64,000 nt of DNA, taken from positions 372,001-436,000 of the forward strand of contig NZ_FPEJ01000003.1 in the NCBI RefSeq assembly GCF_900117445.1, written 5' to 3'. The stretch is from Hyphomicrobium sp. NDB2Meth4 (GTDB lineage: Bacteria > Pseudomonadota > Alphaproteobacteria > Rhizobiales > Hyphomicrobiaceae). Below are positions 25,311-33,545 of this stretch, piece by piece (position 1 is the first letter of the stretch; the number at the start of each line of letters is the position of its first letter). Under the pieces are notes generated by a model. The model saw only the letters and a list, made by a program, of their open reading frames with translations. It was not told where the DNA came from and did not search any database. The position numbers and the translations under genes are program-made.

Positions 25311-27092
25311 CTAGCGGCAGCGGGAGGCCTCATCCGAGGTCGCCGGGACCGGATGCTTACAGGCGAAGCGCTCATCAATCTTGCAGTTGGCATCGAGCGG
25401 ACCCGACCCGGTGGCATAGATCGAGAAGTTGAGCTTGCACCCGCGCATCACGTTGAACGCTTCAACGCACCCGATCCGCGGCGGCGCCTTCCCCGACCGC
25501 GCCTCCAGCGCCTTGGCGAGGTTCGGCTGCCAGCGGTCCTCGACCACGGCGATGGCATCATCGCCACCTGCCATCCAGCCCGACAGCGTTTCGACGTTGG
25601 TGTCCGCGTTGTGTCCAAGAACAAAAGTCGTCGACGGCTCTCGGAACCCAGCGACACCCACGGGGCCCGTGACGCAGCGGCGCAGCGGGGCAATCGCCTC
25701 CGCGATGCGCGGCGCAGGCCAAGCCATCTGGATGTGCGGCATCAGCACGCCGAATGTGAACGAGACGAACAGCGCGAACCCCGCGATGCTCGTCATCACC
25801 CACGCATTGGCGCGCCCCGTTCGCATCGCCAGCGCCGCCACCGTGAACAAGAGCGTGATCAGCGCCGCGCCCATCACAACGGCAGCACTCGGCATCGTGC
25901 CCGACACCCCGAGCACGACCGCGAAAATCGCAATCGTCCCCGGCAGCACGAGCCACCAAGGCAACTTCAGGCTCAGCGGGGGGATGGAAAGCCGACCATC
26001 GCGATCCAGCGCCAGCGCGGCCGCAGCAGCCATCGCAGGAAACATCGCCTGCACAGTGTAGAGCGCCGGCTTCGACGCGATCAGCTCCAGATAGAGCCAG
26101 TAGCCGACGATCCAGCAGAAGAGGACACGCGCCAGCGCCTGCTCGCGGTTCCGCCATATCCCCTGCAGAGCAGGCACGATTACGAGTGCGCCCGGCATGA
26201 ACCCGAGCAGCATCGCCAGCGTGAACGTCAGCGGCGCAGCCTTCCACTTCATGTCTTGCGCGCCGCCCAGCGCGCGGATCAGCTCGCCGAACGACAGCCC
26301 CGAGAACGGCACGCCGTCGAAGTGCGCGCGCACGATGATCCAGGGCGCCGCAATCGCGACCATCAGCGGCACGCCCCACAATGGTCTGAGCCGCTTCAGC
26401 CAGTCGAGCCTCCGGTCGAACACATAGAGCGCTACGATCGTCGACAAAGACAGGATCGGCACCGCCAGAGCATTGAGCAGAATGCCGAAACCCTGCGCCG
26501 CCCAGAACAGTGCCGCCAGCCATGCCACGTTGCGATTGTCCGCCGGCAGCGCGCAATAGAGCCGCAACAGCGCGCACTGCGCGACAACGATGGAAAGCAG
26601 CAGCGGCCCTTCCGGGATCGACAGGCTCGCCTGCAGCGCGACGATCGGCGTCACCGCGAACAGCCCCGCCGCGATGATCGCACGCCGCTCTCCCAGCAGC
26701 GGCCGCAACAGCGCCCACATCGCCAGCACGGCGAGGATGCCCGCGACCAGCGACGGCACCCGATACGTGGTGATCCAATGCTGCGCTTTATGACCGAGAA
26801 CCTTCCCTGCACCGATCTGCAGCCAGTAGATGCCGATCGGCCGGAACTGGAAGCGCTCCCCCTCGAACGTGGCATCGAGATAGTCGCTGCGCTTCAGCAT
26901 ATCGCGCGAGGACTGCGCGTAGACCACCTCGGTGCGGTCGACCGGCGGCAGCAGCAGCACCCCCGGCAGGTACGTCACGAGCGCCAGAAGCAGTAGTGCA
27001 GCGGCAGCGAGCCGGGGCTGCGCCGCGAGCCGGTTCAACAGCGCGCCGCTGTCGCGCTCCAGGCGGTCCATGGTCGAGAACAGAGAAGTCAT
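25311..27092 (-). CDS. Polytopic glycosyltransferase, GT39/ArnT-like (GT-C fold)
   Basis: Inner-membrane protein of 593 residues with about 11-12 hydrophobic helices over residues 25-450 and a soluble periplasmic C-terminal part. The first periplasmic loop has PPVDRTEVVYAQ with Asp52 and Glu55, the acidic catalytic motif of GT-C enzymes that use a polyprenyl-phosphate sugar. The following FQFRPIGIYWLQ also fits the ArnT/PMT group. The likely role is sugar transfer to lipid A or another periplasmic acceptor; the acceptor is unknown. The C-terminal region contains several cysteines (RRC, GCVEA, MRGCK, NCKID, FACKH, SRC), which is unusual. The start could also be ATG 27071. Confidence 0.82.
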   Translation of the reverse strand: MTSLFSTMDRLERDSGALLNRLAAQPRLAAAALLLLALVTYLPGVLLLPPVDRTEVVYAQSSRDMLKRSDYLDATFEGERFQFRPIGIYWLQIGAGKVLGHKAQHWITTYRVPSLVAGILAVLAMWALLRPLLGERRAIIAAGLFAVTPIVALQASLSIPEGPLLLSIVVAQCALLRLYCALPADNRNVAWLAALFWAAQGFGILLNALAVPILSLSTIVALYVFDRRLDWLKRLRPLWGVPLMVAIAAPWIIVRAHFDGVPFSGLSFGELIRALGGAQDMKWKAAPLTFTLAMLLGFMPGALVIVPALQGIWRNREQALARVLFCWIVGYWLYLELIASKPALYTVQAMFPAMAAAAALALDRDGRLSIPPLSLKLPWWLVLPGTIAIFAVVLGVSGTMPSAAVVMGAALITLLFTVAALAMRTGRANAWVMTSIAGFALFVSFTFGVLMPHIQMAWPAPRIAEAIAPLRRCVTGPVGVAGFREPSTTFVLGHNADTNVETLSGWMAGGDDAIAVVEDRWQPNLAKALEARSGKAPPRIGCVEAFNVMRGCKLNFSIYATGSGPLDANCKIDERFACKHPVPATSDEASRCR

Positions 27093-27235
27093 GCGCGTTG
27101 GCAAGCCCTTAAGGCCGAGGGACAATTGAGGGCCGAGGGATAATCGCCGCTGCGGGGAGCCGCGGCCTTGACACTGATAGCGCACTTAAGCGATTGCGCA
27201 AGCCAGCAAAAGCGATCCCAACGGAGGGCAAAGGA

Positions 27236-27808
27236 ATGTCGGCGGACAGCACAGAGGCGGGCAAAAAGGCGCGTCTCATCGACATCATCAAGGAGCGCTC
27301 CTTCCGTTCAGGGCGTGAAGTGAAGCTCGCCTCGGGCCGCACGTCTACTTACTATTTCAACATGAAGCCGACGATGCTCGATGCCGAAGGCGCGCACCTC
27401 ATCGCCTCGCTTATCCTCGCCGTTATCGCTGACAAAAAGATCGATCTCGTCGGTGGCCTCGAAATGGGCGCCGTGCCGATCGCCTCCGCCGTCACTGCGG
27501 TTAGCCACGCCGTCAATGCGCCGGTCAATGCCTTCTTCGTGCGCAAGCAGGCCAAGGAGCACGGCACTAAGAGCCTGATCGAAGGCCTTCCCGAAGGCGA
27601 CAGCCTGAAGGGCAAGCGCGTCGTCATCGTCGAGGACGTGACGACGACCGGCGGATCAGCGATCAAAGCCGCCGAACTGGTGCGCGCCGAGGGCGCCGAT
27701 GTCGTCGGTGTCGTTACCATCGTCGACCGCCAGGAAGGCGCAGACGAAGCCTTTGCAGCCGCCGCCCTCACCCTGACGCCTATCCTCACCCTCGAGGACT
27801 TCAAGTGA
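27236..27808 (+). CDS. pyrE: Orotate phosphoribosyltransferase
   Basis: Transfers phosphoribose from PRPP to orotate in pyrimidine synthesis. The PRPP-binding loop VVIVEDVTTTGGSAI and the substrate region VKLASGRTSTYYFNMK are intact, as is VGGLEMGAVPIASAV. At 190 residues it has normal length and ends TPILTLEDFK. ATG 27236 has an excellent ribosome site (GGAGGGCAAAGGA). The last 20 codons have a diverged second copy at 28161-28220, so the 3' end of this gene lies at one edge of a probable recombination scar. Confidence 0.96.
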   Translation: MSADSTEAGKKARLIDIIKERSFRSGREVKLASGRTSTYYFNMKPTMLDAEGAHLIASLILAVIADKKIDLVGGLEMGAVPIASAVTAVSHAVNAPVNAFFVRKQAKEHGTKSLIEGLPEGDSLKGKRVVIVEDVTTTGGSAIKAAELVRAEGADVVGVVTIVDRQEGADEAFAAAALTLTPILTLEDFK

Positions 27809-27944
27809 TCGCCCCCAATCAGCGAACCACTTGTTTTAATGAGTTTTCTCGCCGCTGATCGAACGCGCAGCGCGCACGCTGATTTCCGTGTAGAATTGTC
27901 TGCATAGGGAAATTCAGAAAACAACCCTAGCGGAGGAGAAATTC

Positions 27945-28121
27945 ATGGATCAACGAATGCTCGTTATTGCCCTTGTCGTCGTTGTCGTGCTGGGCCTCAT
28001 TTGGTACTCGATGCAGCCCCCGCCCGCGACAGTTACGACACCCGCAGCCGCACCTCCAGCGGCGATGGAACCGGCCACGCCGCCGCCCGCGCCGACCACC
28101 ACGCCACCGCCGGCCCCGTGA
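27945..28121 (+). CDS. Small Pro-rich single-pass membrane peptide
   Basis: A 58-residue protein not matching any family I know. ATG 27945 has a near-perfect ribosome site (CGGAGGAGAA). Residues 5-22 (MLVIALVVVVVLGLIWYS) form one membrane helix or uncleaved signal anchor, and residues 23-58 are almost only Pro, Ala and Thr (PPPATVTTPAAAPPAAMEPA and onward). It lies between pyrE and the pyrE 3' remnant, in DNA that is A/T-richer upstream. Such short membrane peptides are common in this group, but the location inside a scar suggests it may have come with foreign DNA. Confidence 0.65.
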   Translation: MDQRMLVIALVVVVVLGLIWYSMQPPPATVTTPAAAPPAAMEPATPPPAPTTTPPPAP

Positions 28122-28130
28122 TACCTCGAA

Positions 28131-28220
28131 GTTGTAGGAGGGCGCCGGCAGCAAGCTGGCGCCCTTGCCGCCGCCGGACTCACTTTGACGCCGATCCTCA
28201 CCCTCGAGGACTTCAAGTGA
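28131..28220 (+). pseudogene. pyrE: Second, diverged 3' end of pyrE
   Basis: Bases 28161-28220 encode 20 codons ending ALAAAGLTLTPILTLEDFK plus stop, against AFAAAALTLTPILTLEDFK at the end of intact pyrE. The last 27 bases are identical, while the codons before them differ mostly at silent positions (for example ACT TTG against ACC CTG), so the copy came from a related pyrE and not from a fresh duplication. Weaker similarity reaches back to about 28131 (GRRQQAG against DRQEGAD). No start or 5' part exists. This is what integration at, or recombination through, the 3' end of pyrE would leave behind. Confidence 0.8.
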
Positions 28221-28226
28221 CGTCTA

Positions 28227-28254
28227 TCATCCCGGCATAGAACCGGAAGCCCAG
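28227..28254 (+). repeat. Short palindromic interspersed repeat, copy 3
   Basis: TCATCCCGGCATAGAACCGG followed by AAGCCCAG matches the minus-strand reading of the 23294-23320 element at most positions. It sits directly after the pyrE remnant, so an interspersed repeat marks this junction. Confidence 0.5.
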
Positions 28255-28290
28255 GAGAAATTCGCGCAGATCGGTCCCTCCAAGCTGCGC
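28239..28290 (+). repeat. Coding-like direct repeat flanking the methyltransferase, copy A
   Basis: Begins AGAACCGG and, after one indel, matches 29 of 38 bases (28253-28290) with the copy at 29092-29142. Both copies translate in one frame to a similar peptide (QEKFAQIGPSKLR here, EESVAQLDLSKLR there), so they look like decayed pieces of related genes. The source gene is not recognised. Confidence 0.45.
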
Positions 28291-28294
28291 AACA

Positions 28295-29041
28295 TCACCG
28301 CGCCATCAACGCGAAAACGCCCCATCCCAGGTACGAACGCGCGTATCTGGCATAGCGCTCAGGCGCCGACGTCAGTTCCGCGCGGACTTCGTTCGCGAAC
28401 TCGTCTTCTCCGTTGGCTGCGAGCCATCGGCGCATCGTCAGCCACTTTGCCGCTTCATATCTGTCCCAGCTGTCCTGGTCTGCCAAGACCATTTCCACGA
28501 CGTCCCAGCCGAGATCGCCGAACGACGCGACGAGGTCGGGAAGAAGAAGAAAGTCCGCGATCGAACCCGCGCGGCATCCCTTGGCGATGTCCTCCGTCGG
28601 CGGCATCTGCAGCCAGTACGGCTCGCCGATGAGGATGATCCGCCCGGGGCGAAGGCTCTTCACCAAAAGCTCGATGGTGCCAGCGACTCCCCCACCGATC
28701 CAGGTCGCACCGACACAGGCTGCGACATCCACCTTTTCATCGGCGACATAGCCGGCCGCATCGTCATGAACGAACTTCACGCGATCGGCGACCCCGAGCT
28801 CCTCGGCGCGCCGCTTCGCCTGCTCGCTGAACAGCCGGCTCATGTCGATGCCGGTGCCGCCGATTGCGTAATCGCGTGCCCAGGCACACAGCATTTCGCC
28901 GGAACCGCTGCCGAGATCAAGAACGCGTGCTCCGGCCTCGAGCCTCAACGCCGCTCCGAGCGTTGCGAGCTTCTCGGCAGTGAACGGATTATGGATGCGG
29001 TAGGCGCTTTCGGTGACGTTGAATATTCGCGGAATGTCCAA
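28295..29041 (-). CDS. Class I SAM-dependent methyltransferase
   Basis: Cytoplasmic methyltransferase of 248 residues. Motif I is RVLDLGSGSGEML near residues 39-51, the acidic strand-2 residue is in GTGIDMS, and DVAACVGATW and GRIILIGEPYW follow as motifs for strands 4 and 5. It resembles stand-alone small-molecule methyltransferases; the substrate cannot be named. The gene is on the minus strand between two diverged copies of a short coding-like fragment, next to the pyrE remnant, and has no functional neighbour. That context suggests it was acquired by transfer. Confidence 0.85.
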   Translation of the reverse strand: MDIPRIFNVTESAYRIHNPFTAEKLATLGAALRLEAGARVLDLGSGSGEMLCAWARDYAIGGTGIDMSRLFSEQAKRRAEELGVADRVKFVHDDAAGYVADEKVDVAACVGATWIGGGVAGTIELLVKSLRPGRIILIGEPYWLQMPPTEDIAKGCRAGSIADFLLLPDLVASFGDLGWDVVEMVLADQDSWDRYEAAKWLTMRRWLAANGEDEFANEVRAELTSAPERYARYARSYLGWGVFALMAR

Positions 29042-29091
29042 AGCAGAAATGCCTTTTCGGAGTGAACCCGGTACGTCGGCGACCTGCGCCC

Positions 29092-29142
29092 AGAACCGGG
29101 ATCGAGGAGAGTGTCGCGCAGCTCGATTTATCGAAGCTGCGC
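29092..29142 (+). repeat. Coding-like direct repeat flanking the methyltransferase, copy B
   Basis: Second copy of the fragment at 28239-28290, about 76 percent identical over 29105-29142. In this copy the matching frame ends soon after, SKLRSD then stop at 29149-29151, as a protein C-terminus would. The remaining gap to the next gene (to 29221) shows no gene. Confidence 0.45.
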
Positions 29143-29221
29143 TCTGATTAATGCTGGATCTGCGATAGCCGCGTTACGGTCCGCAGCTTCAGAGATTACG
29201 AATCAGGCGGCAGCCGATCGC

Positions 29222-29980
29222 CTAGGCCGCTTGCGATCGCGCGACACCTACCAGCCGCACTAGCTCTTTGCGCACTTCTTCGCCGCTGGCGACGCGCGTC
29301 GCGAACGGCAGTCGCAGCGCCCGCGCGCCAAGCACCAGATCGCAGCCTTCCGGATCGACGCCCGTCATGCGCCATTCGCCCGGCGCTCCGCCCAGCAGCT
29401 TCGTCGCATAGAGCGCAATCGCATCGGCATGATCGGCGTTCATGTGCTCGACGATGCCCGGCTCCGCTTCAATTAACGCTTCCGCGCCCGCAACGTCAGT
29501 CAGCAGATCACTGCCCGGAATATCGATGATGCGGCCAAAGCCGCCGATATAGTGCGCGCTGGCGATATCGAACGCGTAAAATGAAAAATCGGGGAAGTCC
29601 ACGAACCCCGCCGCCGAGGGATGACGCTCAAGATACCGGCGGCGAGCCGTCGCACTCGTTGTCGGCCGCGCTTCGCCGATCAGCGTGATGCGCGCCCCCG
29701 AAAGCGGGTCGGCATCGAGCCCCGTTGCGTCGATAAGCAGCGTAGCGCGCTGGTCGGCGGTCAAATTCTTCGTATGAAGAGCCAGTTTAGAAATCAGCAA
29801 AAGAGGCGTGCCGTCAGGCTCGGTTGCAATGAGCAACAGCGAGGCATATGGATGCCCTGTGGGCTGCAGCACCGTACCGAGCGCACCCTTCTGAGCGGCG
29901 CGAATCATGGTCCGTGCCAGAGCCGCGGTTTCCTTAACAGGCGAATTTCCGGGCTGTTTCTTAGTCTCTTCAACAGACAT
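29222..29980 (-). CDS. HugZ-type haem-utilisation / FMN-binding split-barrel protein
   Basis: A 252-residue protein with an N-terminal pyridoxamine-phosphate-oxidase-like split barrel (residues about 20-150: GALGTVLQPTGHPYASLLLIA, LLLISKLALHTKNL, and ARITLIGEA) and a C-terminal DUF2470 domain (VEHMNADHADAIALYA). This pairing is the HugZ architecture, whose studied members bind or degrade haem; others bind F420 or FMN. No haem-uptake genes lie nearby, so the role is open. It is divergent from chvI with a 135-base gap. Confidence 0.85.
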   Translation of the reverse strand: MSVEETKKQPGNSPVKETAALARTMIRAAQKGALGTVLQPTGHPYASLLLIATEPDGTPLLLISKLALHTKNLTADQRATLLIDATGLDADPLSGARITLIGEARPTTSATARRRYLERHPSAAGFVDFPDFSFYAFDIASAHYIGGFGRIIDIPGSDLLTDVAGAEALIEAEPGIVEHMNADHADAIALYATKLLGGAPGEWRMTGVDPEGCDLVLGARALRLPFATRVASGEEVRKELVRLVGVARSQAA

Positions 29981-30115
29981 GCGGACCTCCCCGCTTCCTC
30001 GATCTATCCTATTCAGATAACGTTCAGACAGAAATCACGAAATTGGCTTCGCCACAATTGATACACCTTGGAGCCATAAAGCGCGGCTGGGTGGTTCTCT
30101 GCCGCAGGTCGGGAC

Positions 30116-30829
30116 ATGATGAAAGAAAAAAGCACGATCGCGCTGGTCGATGATGAGCGCAACATTCTCACCTCGCTGCGCATGGCGCTCGAGGCTGAAG
30201 GCTACAAGGTGCGTACCTACAATGATGGCGTATCGGCACTCGAAGCACTGACTGAGGATCCCGCCGACCTTGGTATCTTCGATATCAAGATGCCGCGCAT
30301 GGACGGCATGGAACTGCTGCGCCGTGTGCGTCAGCGCTCCGACATGCCGGTGATCTTCCTCACCTCCAAGGACGAGGAGATCGACGAATTGTTCGGCCTC
30401 AAAATGGGTGCCGACGACTACGTTGCAAAGCCCTTCTCTCAGCGCCTCGTCGTCGAGCGCGTCAAAGCCGTGTTGCGTCGCTTCCAGCCCAAGGAGCCCG
30501 GTGCCGCTCCTGAAATGGAAGCAGCGCATGTTCTCGAACGTGGCAAGCTGAAGCTCGATCCTGAGCGACACAACTGCCACTGGGACAACAAACCGGTGAC
30601 GCTCACTGTCACCGAGTTCCTGATCCTGCAAGCGCTCGCCCAGCGCCCCGGCGTTGTAAAAACGCGCGACGCGTTGATGGACGCCGCATACGACGATCAG
30701 GTCTACGTCGACGACCGCACCATCGACAGCCACATCAAGCGCCTGCGCAAGAAGTTCAAGCAGGTCGATGACAACTTCGATGTGATCGAGACTCTCTACG
30801 GTGTAGGCTATCGCTTCAAGGAAGCTTGA
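30116..30829 (+). CDS. chvI: Response regulator ChvI
   Basis: OmpR-type response regulator of 237 residues. The receiver domain has the acidic pair in LVDDERN, phospho-acceptor Asp56 in [12 protein letters not shown] and the conserved lysine in YVAKPFS. The DNA-binding winged helix covers about residues 140-235, with [17 protein letters not shown] and the wing [14 protein letters not shown]. It partners ChvG, the next gene, in the envelope-stress and acid-response system of Hyphomicrobiales, which controls exopolysaccharide, outer membrane and motility genes. The gap to chvG is 14 bases. Confidence 0.95.
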   Translation: MMKEKSTIALVDDERNILTSLRMALEAEGYKVRTYNDGVSALEALTEDPADLGIFDIKMPRMDGMELLRRVRQRSDMPVIFLTSKDEEIDELFGLKMGADDYVAKPFSQRLVVERVKAVLRRFQPKEPGAAPEMEAAHVLERGKLKLDPERHNCHWDNKPVTLTVTEFLILQALAQRPGVVKTRDALMDAAYDDQVYVDDRTIDSHIKRLRKKFKQVDDNFDVIETLYGVGYRFKEA

Positions 30830-30843
30830 GGCGCGGAGGGGGT

Positions 30844-32922
30844 ATGGCGCTCGGAACCGAGCGAGCCGCGCAGCAGCAGCTATCGAATGGCACCGCAGGC
30901 ATAAAAGGCTTTGCGAGTGACATTTTCTCGGCTGCTGCCGGACTCGCCAAGCGCCTGACGCAGAAGACTGGCGTAGCAGCTTCACGCGCTGTGCAGACTT
31001 CGCGCTCAGCAACACAAACAGCGATCGGCGCAACGACGTCCGCCTTCTGGCGGTCTGTCGACGCCACGCGCCGCACCGGCGCCGCCATCGCGCTTGGCGC
31101 GCAGAATGCTGCCGCCCGCGTCGATCCTGTCGGCGCAGATACGCCGCGTGCATTTGCCCCCGTACGTGACTGGTTCGCGCGTCAAGCGATCGTGCGCTTC
31201 TTCTCTGCCAGCCTTCTGCGCCGCATCCTCATCTCCAACCTGATGGGGTTCTTCATCCTCGTCGGTGGCATTCTCTATCTCGGCTGGTTCCATACCTGGC
31301 TCATCGACGCCAAGCTCGACGCCTTGAAAACGCAGGGCAAGATCATTGCCGATGCCATCGCTGCCAACGCCAAGGTCGTGCGCGAGCGCATCATCATCGA
31401 CCCCAACGCCATTCCCGATAGCCAGAACAACGCCCCGAGCAACAGCAATACGAACAACTTCCCGTTCGACGGCCTCGCCGAGTTCGAGCTATCGATCCAC
31501 CCCGAGGAAGTGACGCCGATCCTGCGCAAGCTGATCCAGCCGACCAACACGCGCGCGCGCATCTATGCCCGTGACGGAACGCTGATCGTCGACACGTCGC
31601 AGACCCTTGCCCGCTGGGCGACCTGGCGTAACGAGCCGCGTGTCAGCGACCGCGAGGCCCCGCCGACCCAGAATATCTGGACCCGCATCACCCGCTATTT
31701 GTTCCGCGAGCCGATCCCCGTCTATCAGGAGATCGGCACCGGCAACGGCATGGCCTACAAGGAAATCCAAGCCGCGTTGACCGGCGAGGAAAAAAACATG
31801 CTGCTGCTCAACCGCAAGGGTGAGCAGATCGTCTCGTTCGCCTTGCCCATCCGCCGCTTCGGCGAGGTGCAGGGTGTGCTGCTGCTCTCGACGCGCCCCG
31901 GCCAGATCGACAAGATCCTGAAAGAGGAACGGACCGTCATCCTCATCCTGGCAGCGATCGCGCTGCTGGCCTCGGTTGTCACATCCCTCCTGCTGGCCCG
32001 CACGGTAGCCGGCCCGATCCAGCGTCTCTCCGCAGCCGCCGAACGCGTCAGCGAGAACATCGACGCGCGCACTGAGCTGCCGCAGTACGCTGGCCGCACC
32101 GACGAGGTTGCGCAGATGGCCGCGGCATTCCAGGCCATGACGGGCGCTTTGTGCCGCCGCATCGAGGCGAGTGAGAAGTTCGCCGCAGACGTCGCGCACG
32201 AACTGAAAAACCCGCTCACCGCCGCCCGGTCGACCGCCGAGTCCCTCGGCTACGCCAAGACCGAGGAAGAGCGCATGCACCTAGTCTCGCAGATTCAGGG
32301 CGAGCTGAAACGCCTCAACCGGCTCATCACCGACGTCTCTAACGCTTCGCGCCTCGACGCCGAACTCGCGCGCAAAGAAATGCGCCCCATCGACGTCATC
32401 ACCATGCTGCGGAACGTTGTAAACATCTTCCGCGACATCATCGGCGACGACACCCAGTCTCTCGCGCTGGAAGTGGGCAATGAATCCTTCCCCGGCGCCT
32501 TCTTTGTCAAAGGCGATGAAGGACGCCTCGGTCAGGTGATGACCAACCTGATCGACAATGCCATCTCGTTCCTGCCGCCGCACGGCACCGTCACCGTGAA
32601 GGCGCGCACCGCGGCCCCGTTCGTGGAGATCGTGGTCGAGGACGAGGGCCCCGGCATTCCCGAGGATCGGCTCGATATCATCTTTGACCGCTTCTATTCC
32701 GACCGCCCCGCGACCGACACCAGCCGCGGCAAGAACTCCGGCCTCGGGCTTTCCATCTCGCGTGAGATCGTGTTGTCTCACGGTGGCCAGATCTTTGCCG
32801 AGAACCGCTACGCCGCAGGCGCGGGACCCGGATCGCAGCCTTGCGGCGCCCGCTTCACCGTTCGGCTACCCATGGCCGCCTCGGCGCAGCGAGGAGGTAC
32901 GCCCGTTGGGCGACGCAACTGA
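30844..32922 (+). CDS. chvG: Sensor histidine kinase ChvG (ExoS) with a long N-terminal extension
   Basis: Membrane sensor kinase of 692 residues. Residues 129-149 are the first membrane helix, a periplasmic sensor domain follows to about 360, then the second helix (TVILILAAIALLASVVTSLLL), a HAMP domain, HisKA with phospho-acceptor His452 in VAHELKNPL, and the ATPase domain with the N, G1 and G2 boxes (LIDNAISF, DEGPGIP, GLGLSIS). The first 128 residues, before the membrane, are Ala/Thr/Ser-rich and look like a long amphipathic helix; I know ChvG proteins as having a much shorter cytoplasmic lead. ATG 30844 follows GGAGGGGGT. Confidence 0.93.
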   Translation: MALGTERAAQQQLSNGTAGIKGFASDIFSAAAGLAKRLTQKTGVAASRAVQTSRSATQTAIGATTSAFWRSVDATRRTGAAIALGAQNAAARVDPVGADTPRAFAPVRDWFARQAIVRFFSASLLRRILISNLMGFFILVGGILYLGWFHTWLIDAKLDALKTQGKIIADAIAANAKVVRERIIIDPNAIPDSQNNAPSNSNTNNFPFDGLAEFELSIHPEEVTPILRKLIQPTNTRARIYARDGTLIVDTSQTLARWATWRNEPRVSDREAPPTQNIWTRITRYLFREPIPVYQEIGTGNGMAYKEIQAALTGEEKNMLLLNRKGEQIVSFALPIRRFGEVQGVLLLSTRPGQIDKILKEERTVILILAAIALLASVVTSLLLARTVAGPIQRLSAAAERVSENIDARTELPQYAGRTDEVAQMAAAFQAMTGALCRRIEASEKFAADVAHELKNPLTAARSTAESLGYAKTEEERMHLVSQIQGELKRLNRLITDVSNASRLDAELARKEMRPIDVITMLRNVVNIFRDIIGDDTQSLALEVGNESFPGAFFVKGDEGRLGQVMTNLIDNAISFLPPHGTVTVKARTAAPFVEIVVEDEGPGIPEDRLDIIFDRFYSDRPATDTSRGKNSGLGLSISREIVLSHGGQIFAENRYAAGAGPGSQPCGARFTVRLPMAASAQRGGTPVGRRN

Positions 32923-33391
32923 CACTCACACGCTCCACGGAACGGCGGTCGCCCTCGGCGCCGCCGCCGCCCTCATCCTCGGGCCATCGGGATCGGGAAA
33001 GTCGGATCTGGCCCTGCGTTGTCTGGCCCTCGCACCCACCCCGATGCTGCCCCAGCCCCCCGTCCTCGTCGCCGACGACCGCGTCTTCATTGAGCGCACG
33101 GGCCATCGCCTTCGCGTCAGAGCTCCGGCCACCATCCTCGGCCAGATCGAGGTCCGCGGGTTAGGGATAATTACCGTCCCGCACCGTCCCGCAGCCGACC
33201 TCGTCCTTGCCGTCGAGCTGGTCGCTCGACAGGCGGTGGAAAGGCTTCCAGATCCAATCCCCTCGTGGGAATGCCAAGGAATCGGCATCCCCCTATTGCG
33301 CCTCGCCCCATTCGAGGCCTCCACCCCTGTCAAGCTCATGCTTGCGCTCATGCAGGTTGTGCAAGGCTTGGCCAACCAGCAGGAAACATGA
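32906..33391 (+). CDS. hprK: HPr kinase/phosphorylase, short alphaproteobacterial form
   Basis: Phosphorylates or dephosphorylates the serine of HPr. At 161 residues it consists of the catalytic domain only, lacking the N-terminal domain of Firmicute HprK. The P-loop GPSGSGKSD is at residues 26-34; VADDRVFIER and LEVRGLGI-like EVRGLGIITV match the HprK signature. The start is TTG 32906, with AGGAGG seven bases upstream, lying inside the end of chvG (17-base overlap). The chvI-chvG-hprK-EIIA-HPr order joins envelope sensing to the nitrogen-type phosphotransfer chain. Confidence 0.93.
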   Translation: MGDATDTHTLHGTAVALGAAAALILGPSGSGKSDLALRCLALAPTPMLPQPPVLVADDRVFIERTGHRLRVRAPATILGQIEVRGLGIITVPHRPAADLVLAVELVARQAVERLPDPIPSWECQGIGIPLLRLAPFEASTPVKLMLALMQVVQGLANQQET

Positions 33392-33545
33392 CAGCAATTC
33401 CTCTTGCGCCACCGCCGAACACTTGTAAATTCGGCCGCGCTGCAATTTGCTCCCCGCGGCACGGGGAACGGCACAATCGACGATCCCCATGCTCAAGCCA
33501 TGGCTCCACCACGGACCCGGCATTAGACGAGATCGGCTCTAATTC

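Noticed and set aside
25353-26996. 547-codon plus-strand frame antisense to the glycosyltransferase
   Set aside because: The translation is extremely Arg/Gln/His-rich, a reverse-frame artefact of a hydrophobic high-GC gene.
28140-28164. Stem-loop GGGCGCC...GGCGCCC as terminator for the 58-residue gene
   Set aside because: It lies in the part that also resembles the pyrE remnant and has no T-run, so I treat it as uncertain and do not list it as a terminator.
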